Positions 10,897 to 25,325 of a stretch of 64,000 nucleotides of DNA are shown piece after piece. Location of the stretch: positions 1 to 64,000 of the forward strand of contig JAURVB010003387.1 in assembly GCA_033002965.1 (NCBI GenBank), in the 5' to 3' direction. Position 1 is the stretch's first letter; the number at the start of each line of letters is the position of its first letter. Source of the stretch: Piper betle (Eukaryota > Streptophyta > Magnoliopsida > Piperales > Piperaceae). A program made the position numbers and the translations under genes. Under the pieces are notes generated by a model. The model did not search any database. It saw only the letters and a program-made list of their open reading frames with translations, and was not told the DNA's origin.

Positions 10897-13800
10897 TCAT
10901 GTATCATCATCCACCGGACCAATGTATGTAAGATCTGTTCTTCTAACTCGTACTGCTCCCTTAAGCCAGTTGCTAGCCTTGAGGTTCACATTATCTCCAC
11001 AAACACTAGCACCACCAGCACCAGGAGTCGGTCCACAACCAGTACCATCTTCCAACAATACCCACGGATCTATCTCCAAATCCACTTCCTGCTGAGGAAT
11101 TGACTTCCCTTTTGATGATGCATTAACAATCGGATGCCGGGATGAAGAGACAGGCGGGTTTCTTGGGGGTTGGCTTGAATTATGCTGTGAACCCGTGACA
11201 GAAGTACAAGGTTGCATCATAGACAGAGCCAAGAATGTGACAGTTGGTGCCTTACAGGATATGGAAAATGACAGCGAAGGGGGAAGTACAGGCATAACAG
11301 TTTGGATTCTCCGACGAATTGCAGTTGGCAACTGCATCCTATCCAATTCCGCCTGCACAGATTGCATATACAGCAAGAATTATAATTAATAACCAAGTGA
11401 ACCAATTTGCAACAATGATTTTGGGCATCCAATGCAGCATTTGTAAAGAAACAGAAATGCCCTCTACAGATACCCTATTTGCAGCTTGTAGGACTGACAA
11501 TGAAACATAAAACATCTTTAAGCCACATTTTAGAAGTTAAAAACAATGGAAAAAATTTAACCCACACATATGGTGAAACTTAGGTGTAAGACTTAGCCAC
11601 ATCAGATTCAAGCCGACAAGGAGAGAACAGGACTTGGAGTGCTGGGTCTTATGGGGAATAATACATGAGGTGTCAGGCTCGGCAGGCCACAGGAAGAAGA
11701 AAAAAAAAGTCCCCATAGTAGTAAGGGAGAGGGTGGATCTGATAATGAGAATTTGCCAAAATTTCACTTGGTAGTTTCTCTTTTCTCCAAAGGATTCAAA
11801 ACATGGTGCCCTAACTATACAGACAAAGCTCGGGCTCATATTGCCCCTATTGCCATCATAGCTAAAGCATAAAAAAATACACCCCCTTCCCACCTTCTCT
11901 TTCCTTCCAAAGATAATGGTGTCATGGCTGGAGCCAAAAGCCCCCTCCTCCACCGCTTATAACTCTAATTGACAAAGCTCAGATACAATGATGGTCATGG
12001 TCACAAGCATTTAACGTATGTTTCATGTTGTCATTTCCACAGGAGAGAGAAACATGACGTTCTTGATTGAATATGAAGCCTTGTTTTCTCACCAAAACAA
12101 ATTCTATATCAAAAACAAAAATAAATTGAAGTAAAGCTAAAAGCACAAAAGAAACAAACCTGTAAGCTTTCAGCTACCTCCCGATCAAGAATAGGGAATT
12201 CTCGAGGAAACTTATCGGTTGACTTCATATGAGATTTAGGAAACTTCATCCAAACTGGCTTGTGTCTGCTCAGCAACCCATGCAATACACATAAGAACCT
12301 GTCAAACAGACTGCCACCCGAGGGACTTGGGGACGAGGAGAAATCTGAGTCAGCTTCTCCTTTTTGTGCCAAGTTAGAGTACACAGACAAGTCTGAATCC
12401 TCATACACCACTCTGTTACCAAGAAGGCGAAGTAAAACTGAAGCAAGCATGTGTCTCATGTTCCTAGCAGAAGATTCCCTGCAAGATTAGAGTTTCAGAT
12501 GATTAAGCTGACTGATAAACAATAAAATCAACCCAAGTATATAATACCCTGCTTTGGAAAAAAGTATGTAATGCACTGTTGTTAACTAAATAAAACCAAA
12601 TAGGTTGCAATGTGCATCAGGTCAACAATCAAATAATAAAACAAAGAACACTAAGGATCATTCACTCGAAGCCCAAGTAAGTCTTAAAACGTGACAAACC
12701 AACAGATAAAAGTTGCCATCAAGATTCACATAAGACATCAAGAAAACAACCGCAATTAAAAATATGAACATGTCTTAACTTAAATAACTGGTTAATGAAC
12801 TCCAAAAGTGGCTCTCATTGTTGCATGAAAATTATTGAGCAACAAAAGGCAGATAATATTACAATTAAAATCAACTTAAAGTTGGGAACAAATTACCTAT
12901 CAACATAAATGACTGGGAGTAACCTCAATAGAAATTGCAACCTTAGCCACATAGAAGCACGCAATGCAGCAGCAGAGGAGGGAGGCAAATCAGCTACTAC
13001 TTGAGCACGCCTACCCATTCCCGGGCTTCCCCTCTCATGCTTTTGCTGCGGACACCACTTTTATTTGATACAACTTCAACACCTGAAGAGCCAACTCCTG
13101 CCTGCTTATTTGTACCTCTTGTGAAACCACTTATGTGTTGCTCGATGGTGTTCAATTGCTTAATCAGATCACTGGCAAAAGTATTTCGAGAGTCACTGGA
13201 GCTACGATCTATACAAGGAAGAACTAATTCAGTAAGTGCTTTCTCTGTCACATACTGTTGGCTAGGATGCCCTTCTGAATCATGAACTTGCAAACCAGGC
13301 TTTCCAGATCTCTTAAAATCCATCCCATCCTCTACAACCTCGCCTTCTTCAATAGCAGAAACCTCTACTTTTCTTTTATCGCCCCTTGCTTCCACAGAGT
13401 TTGACCACCCCCATGGTTTCCAAAATTTTGCTTTAGTTGAAAGTCCTCTCAGCTGAGCGACAGTAACTAGCCGTTGCCTTATGGTTTTACGACCCAAAAG
13501 AACATCATTTCCTGCTAAAAGCCATTTAGCAAGTTTCAAGAGTGACTCCTCCAATGACCTTCCAAGCAGATGAACAACTTCGGAATAAAGTGAGGCAGCA
13601 TCAGGTCTTACAAGTAACCTTGTAAGGACAATCTCCATGAAATTATTCTCATTGTCTGAAAGGGCAAAATTGTCAGAATTAGGAGATAAAGAACGGATAG
13701 CTTCCACCAAAGACATACTATGAGTCTCAATTTTCTCCATGAGTACTTGTTCATTCAAGAGAAGCCTCAATTCAATCCATTGCCAATGGAACTTTGCTGG

Positions 13801-16800
13801 CTGCAATGTATCCAAAACATGTACAAGTTGATCCAATAGCTTTGTCTCATTCTCGACATATGATTTTGTCTCAGAATGACCAGGAATACGTGCTCCATCA
13901 TCCTGACCGATCACTGACTTTGGCATTTTAGAATCTAATACAGCATTCAAGAACAAACGAGCTCGCAATGGTACAAATGCCATCATTTTCAGGTGTTTTT
14001 CAGAACTATGATTTTCTAACATGGCAGCAAATTCTGCATCAGAGACTTCTGTAGTTAAATGTTCATAAAAAGCATGGGAGTCCCTTAAACATACATCCCG
14101 AAATGGCTGATGCTTTACAGCCTCAGTGATTGCTAAGATGATGGAATGATACAACTGGTTATCTTCACGCATTGAAATGTTGCTATTGAAGATGTAAGTA
14201 CGCCAGATAGCCATACCAAATATGGAATAAGCAGGAGGGAAGACTAAGTTAATGGGAATTACCCTCTGCATCCTAGATAAGGCCATGACGTAATGATCAC
14301 CAAGGAGTTCAATTAACAATCCGTCGAATACTGTCCTGCAATTTCCAATAAGAACTCTGAACCAATGAACATAAGCTTCAATACCATTATCAACCTTGTA
14401 GGCACCTGCTGACCTAGAAACCCCATTCGAGCTAGACCTCATACCTCTTATAAACTGTAAAACATCCAACCCCTCCTTTAACTTAAAGCAAGAAACCATT
14501 CTTTCCAAGTTTGTGACCCCACAAACAACAGCGCCTATCACAAGTGCAGAAACAGCTGCAGCTGCTTTAACAGCTCTTCCAAGATATGCTTTTGTTGAAT
14601 TGCTTACAATTTCATTGGAGATGTTCATATTAGAATCATGGTTTTCAGGTGAAAGCTGGTATTGACTGCGAGCTTGAGATTTTCCAGATGCCAAAGCAGC
14701 AGCGACAATGGAGAAGGCTTCTGTTGCAATAGCAATCTCAAAAACACGGCTTTGACGGTCGCCAAGAGCATCCTTTAGCAAAGAAAGGCAACTTATGTGT
14801 ATGCTTAAAATTCGCCTAGCACAGATCAATGCAGTAATATTTGATGAGAAGTTTGCCGTATATGTATTGTTCAAAGAAAAATCTGGCATTTTTGCAATTG
14901 TACTCCCTACATTGCCTATTATGGCAGAAACAGCAGCAGCAACCAAAGATGGATCGACATCTTGAGTTCCACCTGCATTCTGCCTGATGCAGCCTAACAG
15001 GCCAAAAGTTATCTGCTGAGCTATTTGAAATCCATCATCCAATTTTTCTGCTGAAGTAGACTTTGTAGTGGCATTCACAGCAGAAAAAACCTTCCTCTCC
15101 TTTCCCAAATAATAGTGCAAAGCTTCTTCTATATGTCTTTGAACAATTTCTTTCATGGTTGGACCAGCCCTAGACAACTTGCTTGTTATCTTTTGACGAA
15201 AGTAGTCATCCGCATCTTCTACTCCAGCAGGAAAGCCAATCGGAGAAAATCCTAGCTCACTGTCCAAAGCCCGCCCAGTTTCTAGTTCAGCCAGAAGCCT
15301 CTGATCACATGTTGCCTTAAAAGTCTTCTCCCATTTGACCACACTGGCTATACAGCCAAATCTCTTCAACACATTTCGAGCATAAATAAATGCAGCTGAA
15401 CTAGATGCTCGACCACTTGATGCCATCACAGAAACTGACCGATTCATTGCAACAGTAAGGTATTCCGGTAAAGGTCCGAAGCTATGAGTATATTCTCATA
15501 CCTAAAGAAAAAGTAAAATAATAAGGACAAACTGAAGCTCAATGTATCGAGTAACAAATTGTATAATGCTAACTTTTAAACAAAATTTCTGACTGCTATC
15601 ACTCATGCATCATCACCATTCATACCTTACCACATGCCAAAATGATTAGCCAAATTAATTTAGTATCACACAGACTATTTCTACAGCCAAACCACGTTGA
15701 AATACCCATATAAGAAGATAGCAAGAAAAAGACAACAGATGTCTAATAGGCTAATGCCAGAAAGAAAGATGCAGTTTCCTTTTATGTAAGCATACACAGA
15801 ATCAATTATTCAGTTGGCATATTCTTCTATATGTGTATAAGAAATTGTAAATACGATAATCCAGAAAATGTAACTGTTAACAACTGCTGCTACTGCAGTC
15901 AGTTTGGGAACTTTGTACTCATTGTCAAAGTTATGAGGTCAATCATAACAAAAGATAAAAGTGTAATTCAAAAAATAAAAAGATTTGTTACATCCTTAAA
16001 ACAATAATTATTGATCAATGTTTGCTTGCAACTAGGCCATCAAAACCTAGTTGCAGATACTCCCAAATATGAATTATCAATTTGGTTGGAACTATAAAAC
16101 CAAGAGATAAAATTATCAAGCCTGAAATAAGCTTTAAAACAGGGATAACTTTTTGAAATGCCCAGAACATGCAGCCTAAAAAAGCAATTTCAGAAGATCT
16201 ACTCTAGTTATCAGACAAGGTTTTTGAAACAACTTTTCTTTGTTTAAAAATAAATAAATAAAATTTAGCCTTGAAATCTCATTTCGGTAGATAAATCAGT
16301 AACCATCATCATCCACAGCAAGGGTTTAAAGAAAATTAACATTCAGCAAAAACATCAAAAAACCACTATAAACGAACCTCCGAACACTTCCTAAATGAAC
16401 AGACAGCAAGGGACTAGTATATAACCACAGAACATAGACACATTGAAAAACAAAATCACATATGCAGTCAAAAAATCATCTTTAAGTAGAACTTGCCAAA
16501 AATTCATTGGTGATAACAGAAATTCCAAAGGTGATCAAAGTAGTACAGTCTAGAGTGGAGTTTTTAAAACAGATTCAAGCATAGACTACACTCAAATGAG
16601 ATAAGTTGTATGAACATACCTTCGAATGGCAGACAGCACAAATGGCTCCCCCACGTCTAAAACACGGGTTTCAGCATTCTTTGATAGCATTGAATGGTTA
16701 CCTCCAGTCTGAATGGAAGAAAAATGGCCTACAGAAGTCTTTGGAAGCAACCAAAGAAGAAACTTAACAGCTGATTGAAAATCACAGGAGATATCAAGCA

Positions 16801-19800
16801 AGTAAAGTATGATAGATAACTCATCTTCACTGAGCTTCCACCTAATAGAACTTCTTTCATCTACAGCTGAAGAATACGGTCCACCAAAATGACCTACTTT
16901 TGCAGAGGCCCTTTCTGCCCCATCCAGAAGATTTTTTACTGTAGAAATTAACCAACGTGTAACAGACCTTTTCTCAAGCAAGCGTAACTGCTTCAATGTT
17001 TTGCCAAGAGCAGCAAGGTCATGACCTGTTCTCAAACCATCCATAAACTTAGAACCTTCTCCATCCACAATAGGTCGGTGATGCGGACAGCTAACTTTAT
17101 TGCCACAAACATGGCTTGTTGAGGCCCCCTGACTCCCTTCCATTCTAGCCGCTGCTAACTGTGCCAAACTTTGAGTCTTCTGGACATTTTTTTGCCGACC
17201 TCTCGGAGCATGTTTGGCTAATTTTGGAGGGTCTATCTTAAATGATGAATCCAACGATTTCAAGGATCCCTTTTTCACCCACCAGATGTCTTCATCATCA
17301 GATGGGTTTGGTGAAAGCACTTGCAGGTGGGAACTCTTATCTTCACTAATCTTCTGCTTCTTTGATCTAAAACATTCTTCACAGCCTGCTGTTCCTTCTG
17401 TGATTCCAGTTGAACTAATAGATCTCTTCAAAGTATATGACTGAGCCATATCAATCTGAGAGTCTGTTGATATCAAAGTATAACTTGAAAGGTTGAGAAA
17501 AATTGAAATAGCAGTCCTCACCTCAGTAACATCAGTCTTCAATTTTGCATGCTTCTTTGATGCATTATCCACATTTCCAGTATATCCATTAACAGAATCT
17601 TCGTTAGTCCGATAAATATGTTTTCCCACAAGATGCTTTTGAAGCAAGAGGCGACGTTCATTTGAGTAAATATTGACAACAGCACTCAGCAAAGCAACAT
17701 CTGCGATCTTGGCCTCCTCAAAAGCTTCAAGCAACAAGGGTCCAGGCAACTGCTTCAGAATTCTATTATGTCTCCTCTTCTTCCTCATTTCATGAAAAGT
17801 TTCACCATAATCCATAATCCCACTCACTATCAGTTGCCTCACATAAGCCTGAGGATAAAAAATGCCCACACGAATTAGCTCCAGAACAAGCATATAAAGG
17901 CGCTTAAATCCTTCACTTTTGGATGGTTCGTGCAGGTCAATCCAACAAACAATAATGTCATGCATTGGCCCAGGACTCTGCAGAATATCAGAGTCCACTA
18001 CTCTTGCTGAACTCTTCAGATTGCTTCTACTCCCTGAAGAAACATTTTCCAAGGATGATCCGCCAGAAGCTCCATCGCAGGAGGTGAAGCCATTGATCAC
18101 ACTACCTGATCCCATCTTAGAGACATTCTTGTTTTTATTCAACGATTTTGTGCTTTCCACCCATAAATTTAAAAGCTGAACAGCAACATACACCTGTGAA
18201 AAATCCTTCCTGCCTGAAAAATTAGGGCAAAGTGAACTTTTAGTGCGCGAATCTCTATAATCACATGCAGCCCATTCACAAAGAAGAAACACAGAATGCA
18301 ACACTGAAAAGCTAACTGTGCCAATCCACTTCAAAGAAGATCTAAGATATGGGCTGACTTCTGCAATCCAACCCTCATCTACTCTTCCATGATACGGGTT
18401 CTCAAACAAACAGCTATAAGCAGCCCGAATGTCCCCCTCAATCAAAGATCTATCCAATGATTGAACAACTTGAGCCACATTGCAACCTTCAAAACCAGGA
18501 TTAACAGCTGTGGCAAGGCTAGAAGCTCGCTTCCGAACAGATGATGCAATATAACCAAAGGATATCCATCGATTATTCATGATTTCATCTGGAACATAAT
18601 GTATCCTTTCAAAATCTGTCCGGGATATCTTTGTATGATTAGCTCCATCTGGAACCACAGATAACGGAAGAGGAAAGCAATCTAATGCAACAAAGGTATC
18701 AGGCACAGAAACCAGAAGAAATCGAACCAATTCAACAAGAGCAGACGTAAAATAAGATTTATTAAAATCATCCGGGACATGAGAATCTGATAAAGACAGA
18801 TAATTTATGTTGCGAACAGCCAGATCAACAAGACTTCGAACATGGGTTTGACAAATCATTATGCTCTCTACTACATCAAAAATGATGGGTAGAAGCAACT
18901 GCAGCACCTCAATAGATTCCTTCTCCTGCAAATACAAATAAACAAAAAGGCATACATATATACATAGGTTCAGTATTGTAATTTTAATCTCCTGACCAAT
19001 ATGTATACATAACGAAATAATGAAACTACCAAGTACGATATATTTGATCAGGCTGTAGCCTGAAATCAAGATGCACTCATGCCCCTCAAACCATCATAGG
19101 AACATCAATAATAAAATCTAGAATATGAAGCCATAAATATATCTAATCAATTACCTATGACGGGTAAATTTCCAATAAATACTATTTTAATCGACAAAAT
19201 GAACCACCAGAACTACAGATAACATTCAAATAAGCATGTTTGTCTAGTCTACGCAAACTAGGGAATACTTCAAGAAAATTAAAAAAAATGTCATAACCTG
19301 TAATTGTTTGAGGACCCATTCAATGACGTGGGAAGAAAGCACAAGTCCTTCAGCAAGGTGCCACAGTAAAAGGCGCACCATATACCACCACTTAAACTGC
19401 AAAGCAGGCTCTTCGCAATCAACAAGAATAGCTTGAGTATCATCCTTAAACTGCAATGCATTTGAAAACGACATTTGAGATGACGGATTCCTTCCATGCT
19501 GATTTGAAAAGTAATTGTCCTTGGAGGAGAATTCATCAAGGAGGAGCTGTAAGTAATCAATGACATCCTTTGTCCACAATTCTGTGCGTGTAACAAGAGT
19601 TTTGTCAGGTGAACCAGAAGAAACACTCGTCAAGACAGGCCGCACCTAAAAGAATTAAGTACTAATAAGTTTAATTAATCCAACCACCAAAAGAAAATCA
19701 AGTGAAACAACTGCAGAATCAAGTGCAAACCTGATTGAGATAAGTGATTTTAATAAACCAAGTTGCTCTCAATAGTGGCACATTATGCTTGATAAGAACT

Positions 19801-22800
19801 TCAAAGAGAGCTCTTCTATGATATCCATGAGGTACATGATCGGCTAATGAACATAATCTTTTATGTTGCTGAGAAAGTCCCTGGCCACATAATGAACTAA
19901 GGCAATCAGGACACAGAAACACAAAATAACATAAATACGGTGCTAGATATTGTTTAAACATAAGAATTAGAAATTCCTTACCACCTAAAGTAATTAATTT
20001 TTTGAAAACACATCAGCAATAGAGAAACTTGGCTAACTACCAACGAGCTGTTACAATGAAATTAAACAATCTGCTGTCCATAACTGTGACCACATTTGGT
20101 CCTGAACAAAGCATGGCATTAATCCAAACTAAACACAAGTTTTTTGGTTTGGGGAATACAAGTAAAATTCAGGGTTGACTATGTTATCTAACCCGTAAAA
20201 ATAAAATGGGGAAATTTTTTTTGCAGAGATTAATTACAGACCCACCTCCTCGCCTCTCATTTATTAAACAAATTTTAACATTGCCTGGGCATCGATCGGA
20301 CGATTTTGGTGTTTTTTCTTGATCAAAGTTTATGTTTTTGTGGCTTTAATGGTAGTTGTGTAGCTGGTCTGTGGAGATCAAGAGGAAAGATTGTGTTGTC
20401 TGCCAGTAGTTTTGTTGGCGCAATGGGGATCCAGCGAGTGGCTTTGGTTTGAGGTGAAGTGAAGTAAGTGGGGGGGGTAGAGAAGAGAGATGATGGCAGC
20501 TGTTTAGAATTATTTGAGTTTTGAATGGGTGAGATGATGAGTATTAAAAGAAGTACGAGGCAGCTTTTGCACACAACAAATAAGAAGCCTAAATGAGTTT
20601 ATGAGCACATACTACTCTCTTAGTGAAAAAACACTTTGTATTTAAAGGCACTTTTTCACACAATATTTAATAATGACTTCATTTCCATGTCAATTGTTAT
20701 TTTATTTATTAATATTATAAAAATAATTAATTTTAAATAGTGAATAATGCTAATTGTTAGATATTGTTGTGATTAAATCTTTATTGTTTACGTGTTTGTT
20801 AGTATGTAAGTTAGGAATATTGTGTGGGGGGTGAGGTCGACCGAATGGGGAGGGGGGTAGGAGGTGGCGATGGGCATAGAGGGTGGTGGTTGACAGGGAA
20901 GGGGGAAGTAGGGCCTAGGGAAAGTATATTTTATTATTTATATATGTTAAATATGTTATATATATTTAAATAAAACAGTTTTTTCCAAAAAAATCTTTTG
21001 TTTTTTATTTATCCTTTTGTCATCCACATATAAATTCTATTATATAGTTGTTTACTATACAAAAGTTATGTACTACTGTACATATTAGTTTTAAATATTT
21101 TTGTATAAATTATTACTAACAAAGAGTTTTTTTAGATTAATATGCACATTCAATATAATTATTTTTAATGTAATAATTTATGCAAATTGTTTATTATATA
21201 CATTTATGTTTAACTTTTAATATATTTTATGTTTCAATTATATTTGTTTAACTTAACAGTGTAAACTTTATGAATTATAAATAAAAAAGTTAGAAGACAA
21301 ATCCATGCAAGTGAAAACAAATAGAATATCAAAGTGTATTTAAGGTAATGGATCATTTACTTTTGATTTTGTGGATTTTGTGAATTAAAATATTAGTTTG
21401 AATTATTAAATTAAACTAAATATTCATATAATTGACATATTATATATATATATATATATGCATATATTAGCATTTTCAAGATCTCGACATTTTCGAGATT
21501 TCTCCAAGATCTCTCTTTTCGGACTGTACGAGATGAGAGCAAGAATGAGAGGGCAAACCTTATTCCTAATAGTTCGAGCTTTTAGGACAAATGGTTAGAC
21601 TATCTAAAATTAATATGGTAACAAAGCCAAAAATTTGGGGTTAAAATCCCGTTGTCGATATATGCCCAGAGAAACATTAATTTGCCTCATGTTGTATCCA
21701 ATAGACTATTTGCCCCGTGTTAATCCACATGCTAAGCTTTAAAAAGTTTACTTGCATGTGAGGGGGCGAAATATTAATTTGCTCCATATTGTGTCTAATG
21801 AACTATTTGCCCCCATAATTGTCCACATGCTAAAGCCTTAAAAAGTATGTTTGCACGTGAGGAGGAGCGTTGAAGTAAATATTAAGTAGTTCCCTTTCCT
21901 AACAACTCGAGCTCTTGGGACAAGTGGTTAAACCATCTAAAATTAACAATATCCTTTTACACCTACTCTAAAACCTTCACCAATTTTTAATATCCTTAAC
22001 AAGCTGCAAGTAAAAATCACAATTGGACCTCAATTCCCAGCAACTTGCAAGTAAAACAACAAAGCATAGATAGCAAGTAAAACTAGAAAGCATAGATATA
22101 GGGACAGAGGAATAAATATAAAAAATCACAAGTAATCAAGTAAAGAATGGTTTGAGTGCAGTTACCAATCACCACAAGCAAAGCATCACACAGAAAGTAC
22201 CAAATATTGAAAAAACTAAACAGAAAAAATGTACCTCAATCCATTTTTTCCTAAAATCATCAGTGCAAGGCTTCTGTTCTGGAAAGATACCAGGTTTTAG
22301 TAATAGCTGCCCAGAAAGAGGCACTTCATACACTTGCCCTGCCTGTTGAAAAAAGACAAGGATTAAGCTTAGCAATAATTGCTGGTGTGGACATGCATAA
22401 GGACAAGCAAATCAAAGAAACAAATATAAGACAAAATACCTTCCGCTTGTGAGCACGTGATTCATTTATAGCCCTCAAACATTTTCTTATTGCCTGAAAG
22501 AATTTGTGAAAATAACACATATAAATAAAGTTGTGCAATCCATCTTCAATTAAAAATTCAAGATGTTAAATTTGACAAGACCTAATTCATCTACAGGAGA
22601 TAACAAAGCAAAACAGTTCTTCCCTATTAAGCTTTGGTTATTAGTGGAGAGAGTAGCTTATTAGTATTTAGATACACATTCACCATGCACACATACACCA
22701 CTGTTCATTCACTTGAATGTATACCAAAAGAGAAGAGGTCTGCTTTTGCTAAATACATGTATCTGCAACATGCACGAGACGACCAGAAAACCTATCCTTT

Positions 22801-25325
22801 GATGGGTTTGAAAACAGCAAATAGCACATCAATGTCGACTGCAAGCTACGTATAGCCTTAAGGAAATACTTCTTTTCACATGTATTCAGCATTTAATGAC
22901 TTAATATAATAAAGAATAGAACTACCAGAGTCTGATGTTTCCATAAAAAAGAAATTCGAGACTCAATTTCTCGATGTTAGCAATTTTGTAACACTTACCA
23001 AGCCGCTTGTATAGGTATTCATCGCTATTATCCTTATAAAGGCCATTGTACCAAGTACGCCAGTGTTCAGATCATGGGCTTCATGTACCTCACTTACATT
23101 TTTATTGATGAAAAAACTATAGAACAAAAGATTACATAACTCTATATACCAATGCATATCATTACCTCCTTGCATTTCAAAATATAGGTCTCATCTATGA
23201 TCCCATGTTGTGTTAATAATATCTCTCTCGACTCCTGGTGCAAAAAAAATGAAGAAAACTCAGACGTAGCAAATTGGAGAAGAAAAAATCTTCATATAGA
23301 AAAAAGGACTTGTGCCTTATAAGCTTGCAGACTCAAACTAATTTGCAAAAAAATGAAAATGAAAAACAAACAAAACCAAAAAAATATATAAAATCTTGAT
23401 GTCAAAACCTTCTTGCACATCAATTATAGTAGATACGAGATTGCAGCTGCTAATTGCGCAAATATTTTACACAATCTATGTAACTTGATAACTTTGTACA
23501 TACTTGATGATAACAATGTATAGATTAGAATTCCTTATGAATTACATTTTATATCTCATAGATGTCTGAGATTCAATGGGCATAAAATCTAGAAAATCTA
23601 AGCCATTCAAGACTGAAGATTGATTTCAACTATTGTGAAAGATTATAACAAGTATTCTACTGATACTATAGGCTGCATCAAAACATGAAAAACAGGGAAA
23701 AAAATATAATAAGACTAGAAAATTGGCAAAATCCTACCAACATATATGACATATTCTTCAGTATCCCCAAAACAACAACTACAGTTTAATTTATCATGGT
23801 TTAGAGGTTTTAAAATTTTCTTTCCATCTAGCACTTAACTTGCACATTTGGTCAAGTTGCTATAATCACATGTACATTTAAATATCAACGTTATCAAGTA
23901 CTAATTACATATCGTAAAACAGTATTAGGCACAAATATTATCACATAGTTATGACTCCTGCAACAGCTGAAAACAAGAATGTTAAAAACAAAACGTAAGA
24001 TAAAACATCTTAAAAGAACTTGATTTAGATTTGCCTATGCCAAAAGAATTTAAAGGAGACTTTCTAGAGATTCACATGGGCAAAATCTTTGACCATTGTC
24101 AATTGCATACAACAGATTACACCAAGAATGGTGGTAGAGATGTGTAAAGGTTGTCTACATAATAGATCATAAAGCATAGTAAAATGTTTTTGAGGGCTTC
24201 AGTCAGATATTGGAAAAAAAAGATGATACCAATCAAACATATACTTTCCAGAAACTTACTTCAATTCCCTCTGCAATTTCCCTATAACCGTGGTTAGCAT
24301 AGTCATTAGTTAATGTCTCCTCAGGGCAGTTTGAAGCCTGAGGATAAAAATCCGGAGGTCCGAGTCTGAAAAAGTATGCATGCACACTTACATTAAACAA
24401 ATTGCCACTTCAAGATAATGGTCGTAGGCCATAAAAAAGAAATCCAAATTTAGTAATGGAAAACTTTTGAACATGTCAATAATAGAATGTAAAATAATAA
24501 ATGCTCAATAATATATGCCTATTAGTAAACTTGTATTATGTTAAAGATTTTACCGAGCACTTAATGATTCTCTGTCACACTTAAGCTTGTATGGTGTAAT
24601 CTGCACCTGGCGCCTGCAAAACAAAGACCAATTATAAATTATTTTTCTCTCTTGAATACTTACACAGTGCACAAGAAATAGAATCATATCATAATATAAA
24701 CAAACGAAGACAATGTCATGAGTTCAAATGTGAAAGAATGTTTTAACACATGGCCAAAAGCGCCCTCTCATTTACCAACAGTCAATTTTTTTCCCAATCT
24801 CAACATCAACTTATCAGCATTAGAAGTCCAAACCTTTCATCCTTAAGACTTTGGTTACATGATAATAATTTTTATTTGACCAAATATGGGGAAGTGCAAA
24901 AGCCAGACAAAATGCAGAACTTGTAATTTTTGGAATAGTTTAGTTCGATTTGGAATTTTTACAATAAAATAGAAAAGTACATCAGTTTGGCTTATTGCAG
25001 TTATTTTGAGAAGACACGTAATTTCTTACAAGAACAATAGCAGCAAAAAATATCAATAGAAAGTGGTAGCAAACTATCAGCTGACAGGATCATAGCTCCA
25101 CAATATCTAGATACAAAATAGCACGAACTAAATCACACATCATCCAGCTGATGAGGGAAAAATACAACTTCATCAAGCCACAATAGTAAGAATTCGTCAC
25201 CTAGAATTCAATATAAAATTTGGGGAAGCAAAAGAGGAATCAGCTCTGGCAGAATCCCTTGCTGACACCCCTCCAATTGCATTACCGACTCCACCACCAG
25301 CGTTGGTAGCAGAAAACCTTTGCAT
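10897..25325 (-). CDS. MED12: Mediator complex subunit 12 (MED12), 12 exons, two frame breaks
   Basis: MED12 belongs to the CDK8 kinase module of Mediator and controls RNA polymerase II transcription; plant mutants are known as CRYPTIC PRECOCIOUS or CENTER CITY. Exons, in order: 25325-25201, 24613-24554, 24365-24260, 23234-23166, 22493-22440, 22342-22235, 19880-19731, 19645-19298, 18925-16620, 15501-12897, 12478-12160, 11352-10897. All junctions have GT-AG ends and matching phases. The start MQRFSATNAGGG, the early motif LGPPDFYPQASNCPEE (about residue 65), the Med12 core GLSQQHKRLCSLADHVPHGY (about residue 175) and the C-terminal EIDPWVLLEDGTG...LTYIGPVDDD all fit plant MED12. The exons sum to 6706 bases. 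Adding the two bases missing at 15470-15472 and 13029-13032 gives 2235 codons plus stop, about the family length. As written, the frame would close at 15444-15446. The gene may be real with assembly errors, or truncated. Confidence 0.93.
19881..22234. other. MED12 intron 6 with degraded repeat DNA
   Basis: This is the longest MED12 intron, 2.35 kb. It holds a G-rich patch (20460-20910), a TA run near 21440-21460, and two imperfect tandem copies of about 100 bp (21674-21775 and 21776-21875), each containing a TTTGCCCC-like motif and CCACATGCTAA. Two phrases like GAGCT-TTGGGACAA-TGGTTA recur at about 21575 and 21910. These are typical of old LTR-element remains, but no coding part survives. Confidence 0.5.

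Noticed and set aside
16592..19069. MED12 exon 9 beginning at the first Met of the open frame (19069)
   Set aside because: The segment above 18925 is intron: a clear TTTGCAG acceptor stands there in phase with exon 8, and the extra residues are hydrophobic noise.
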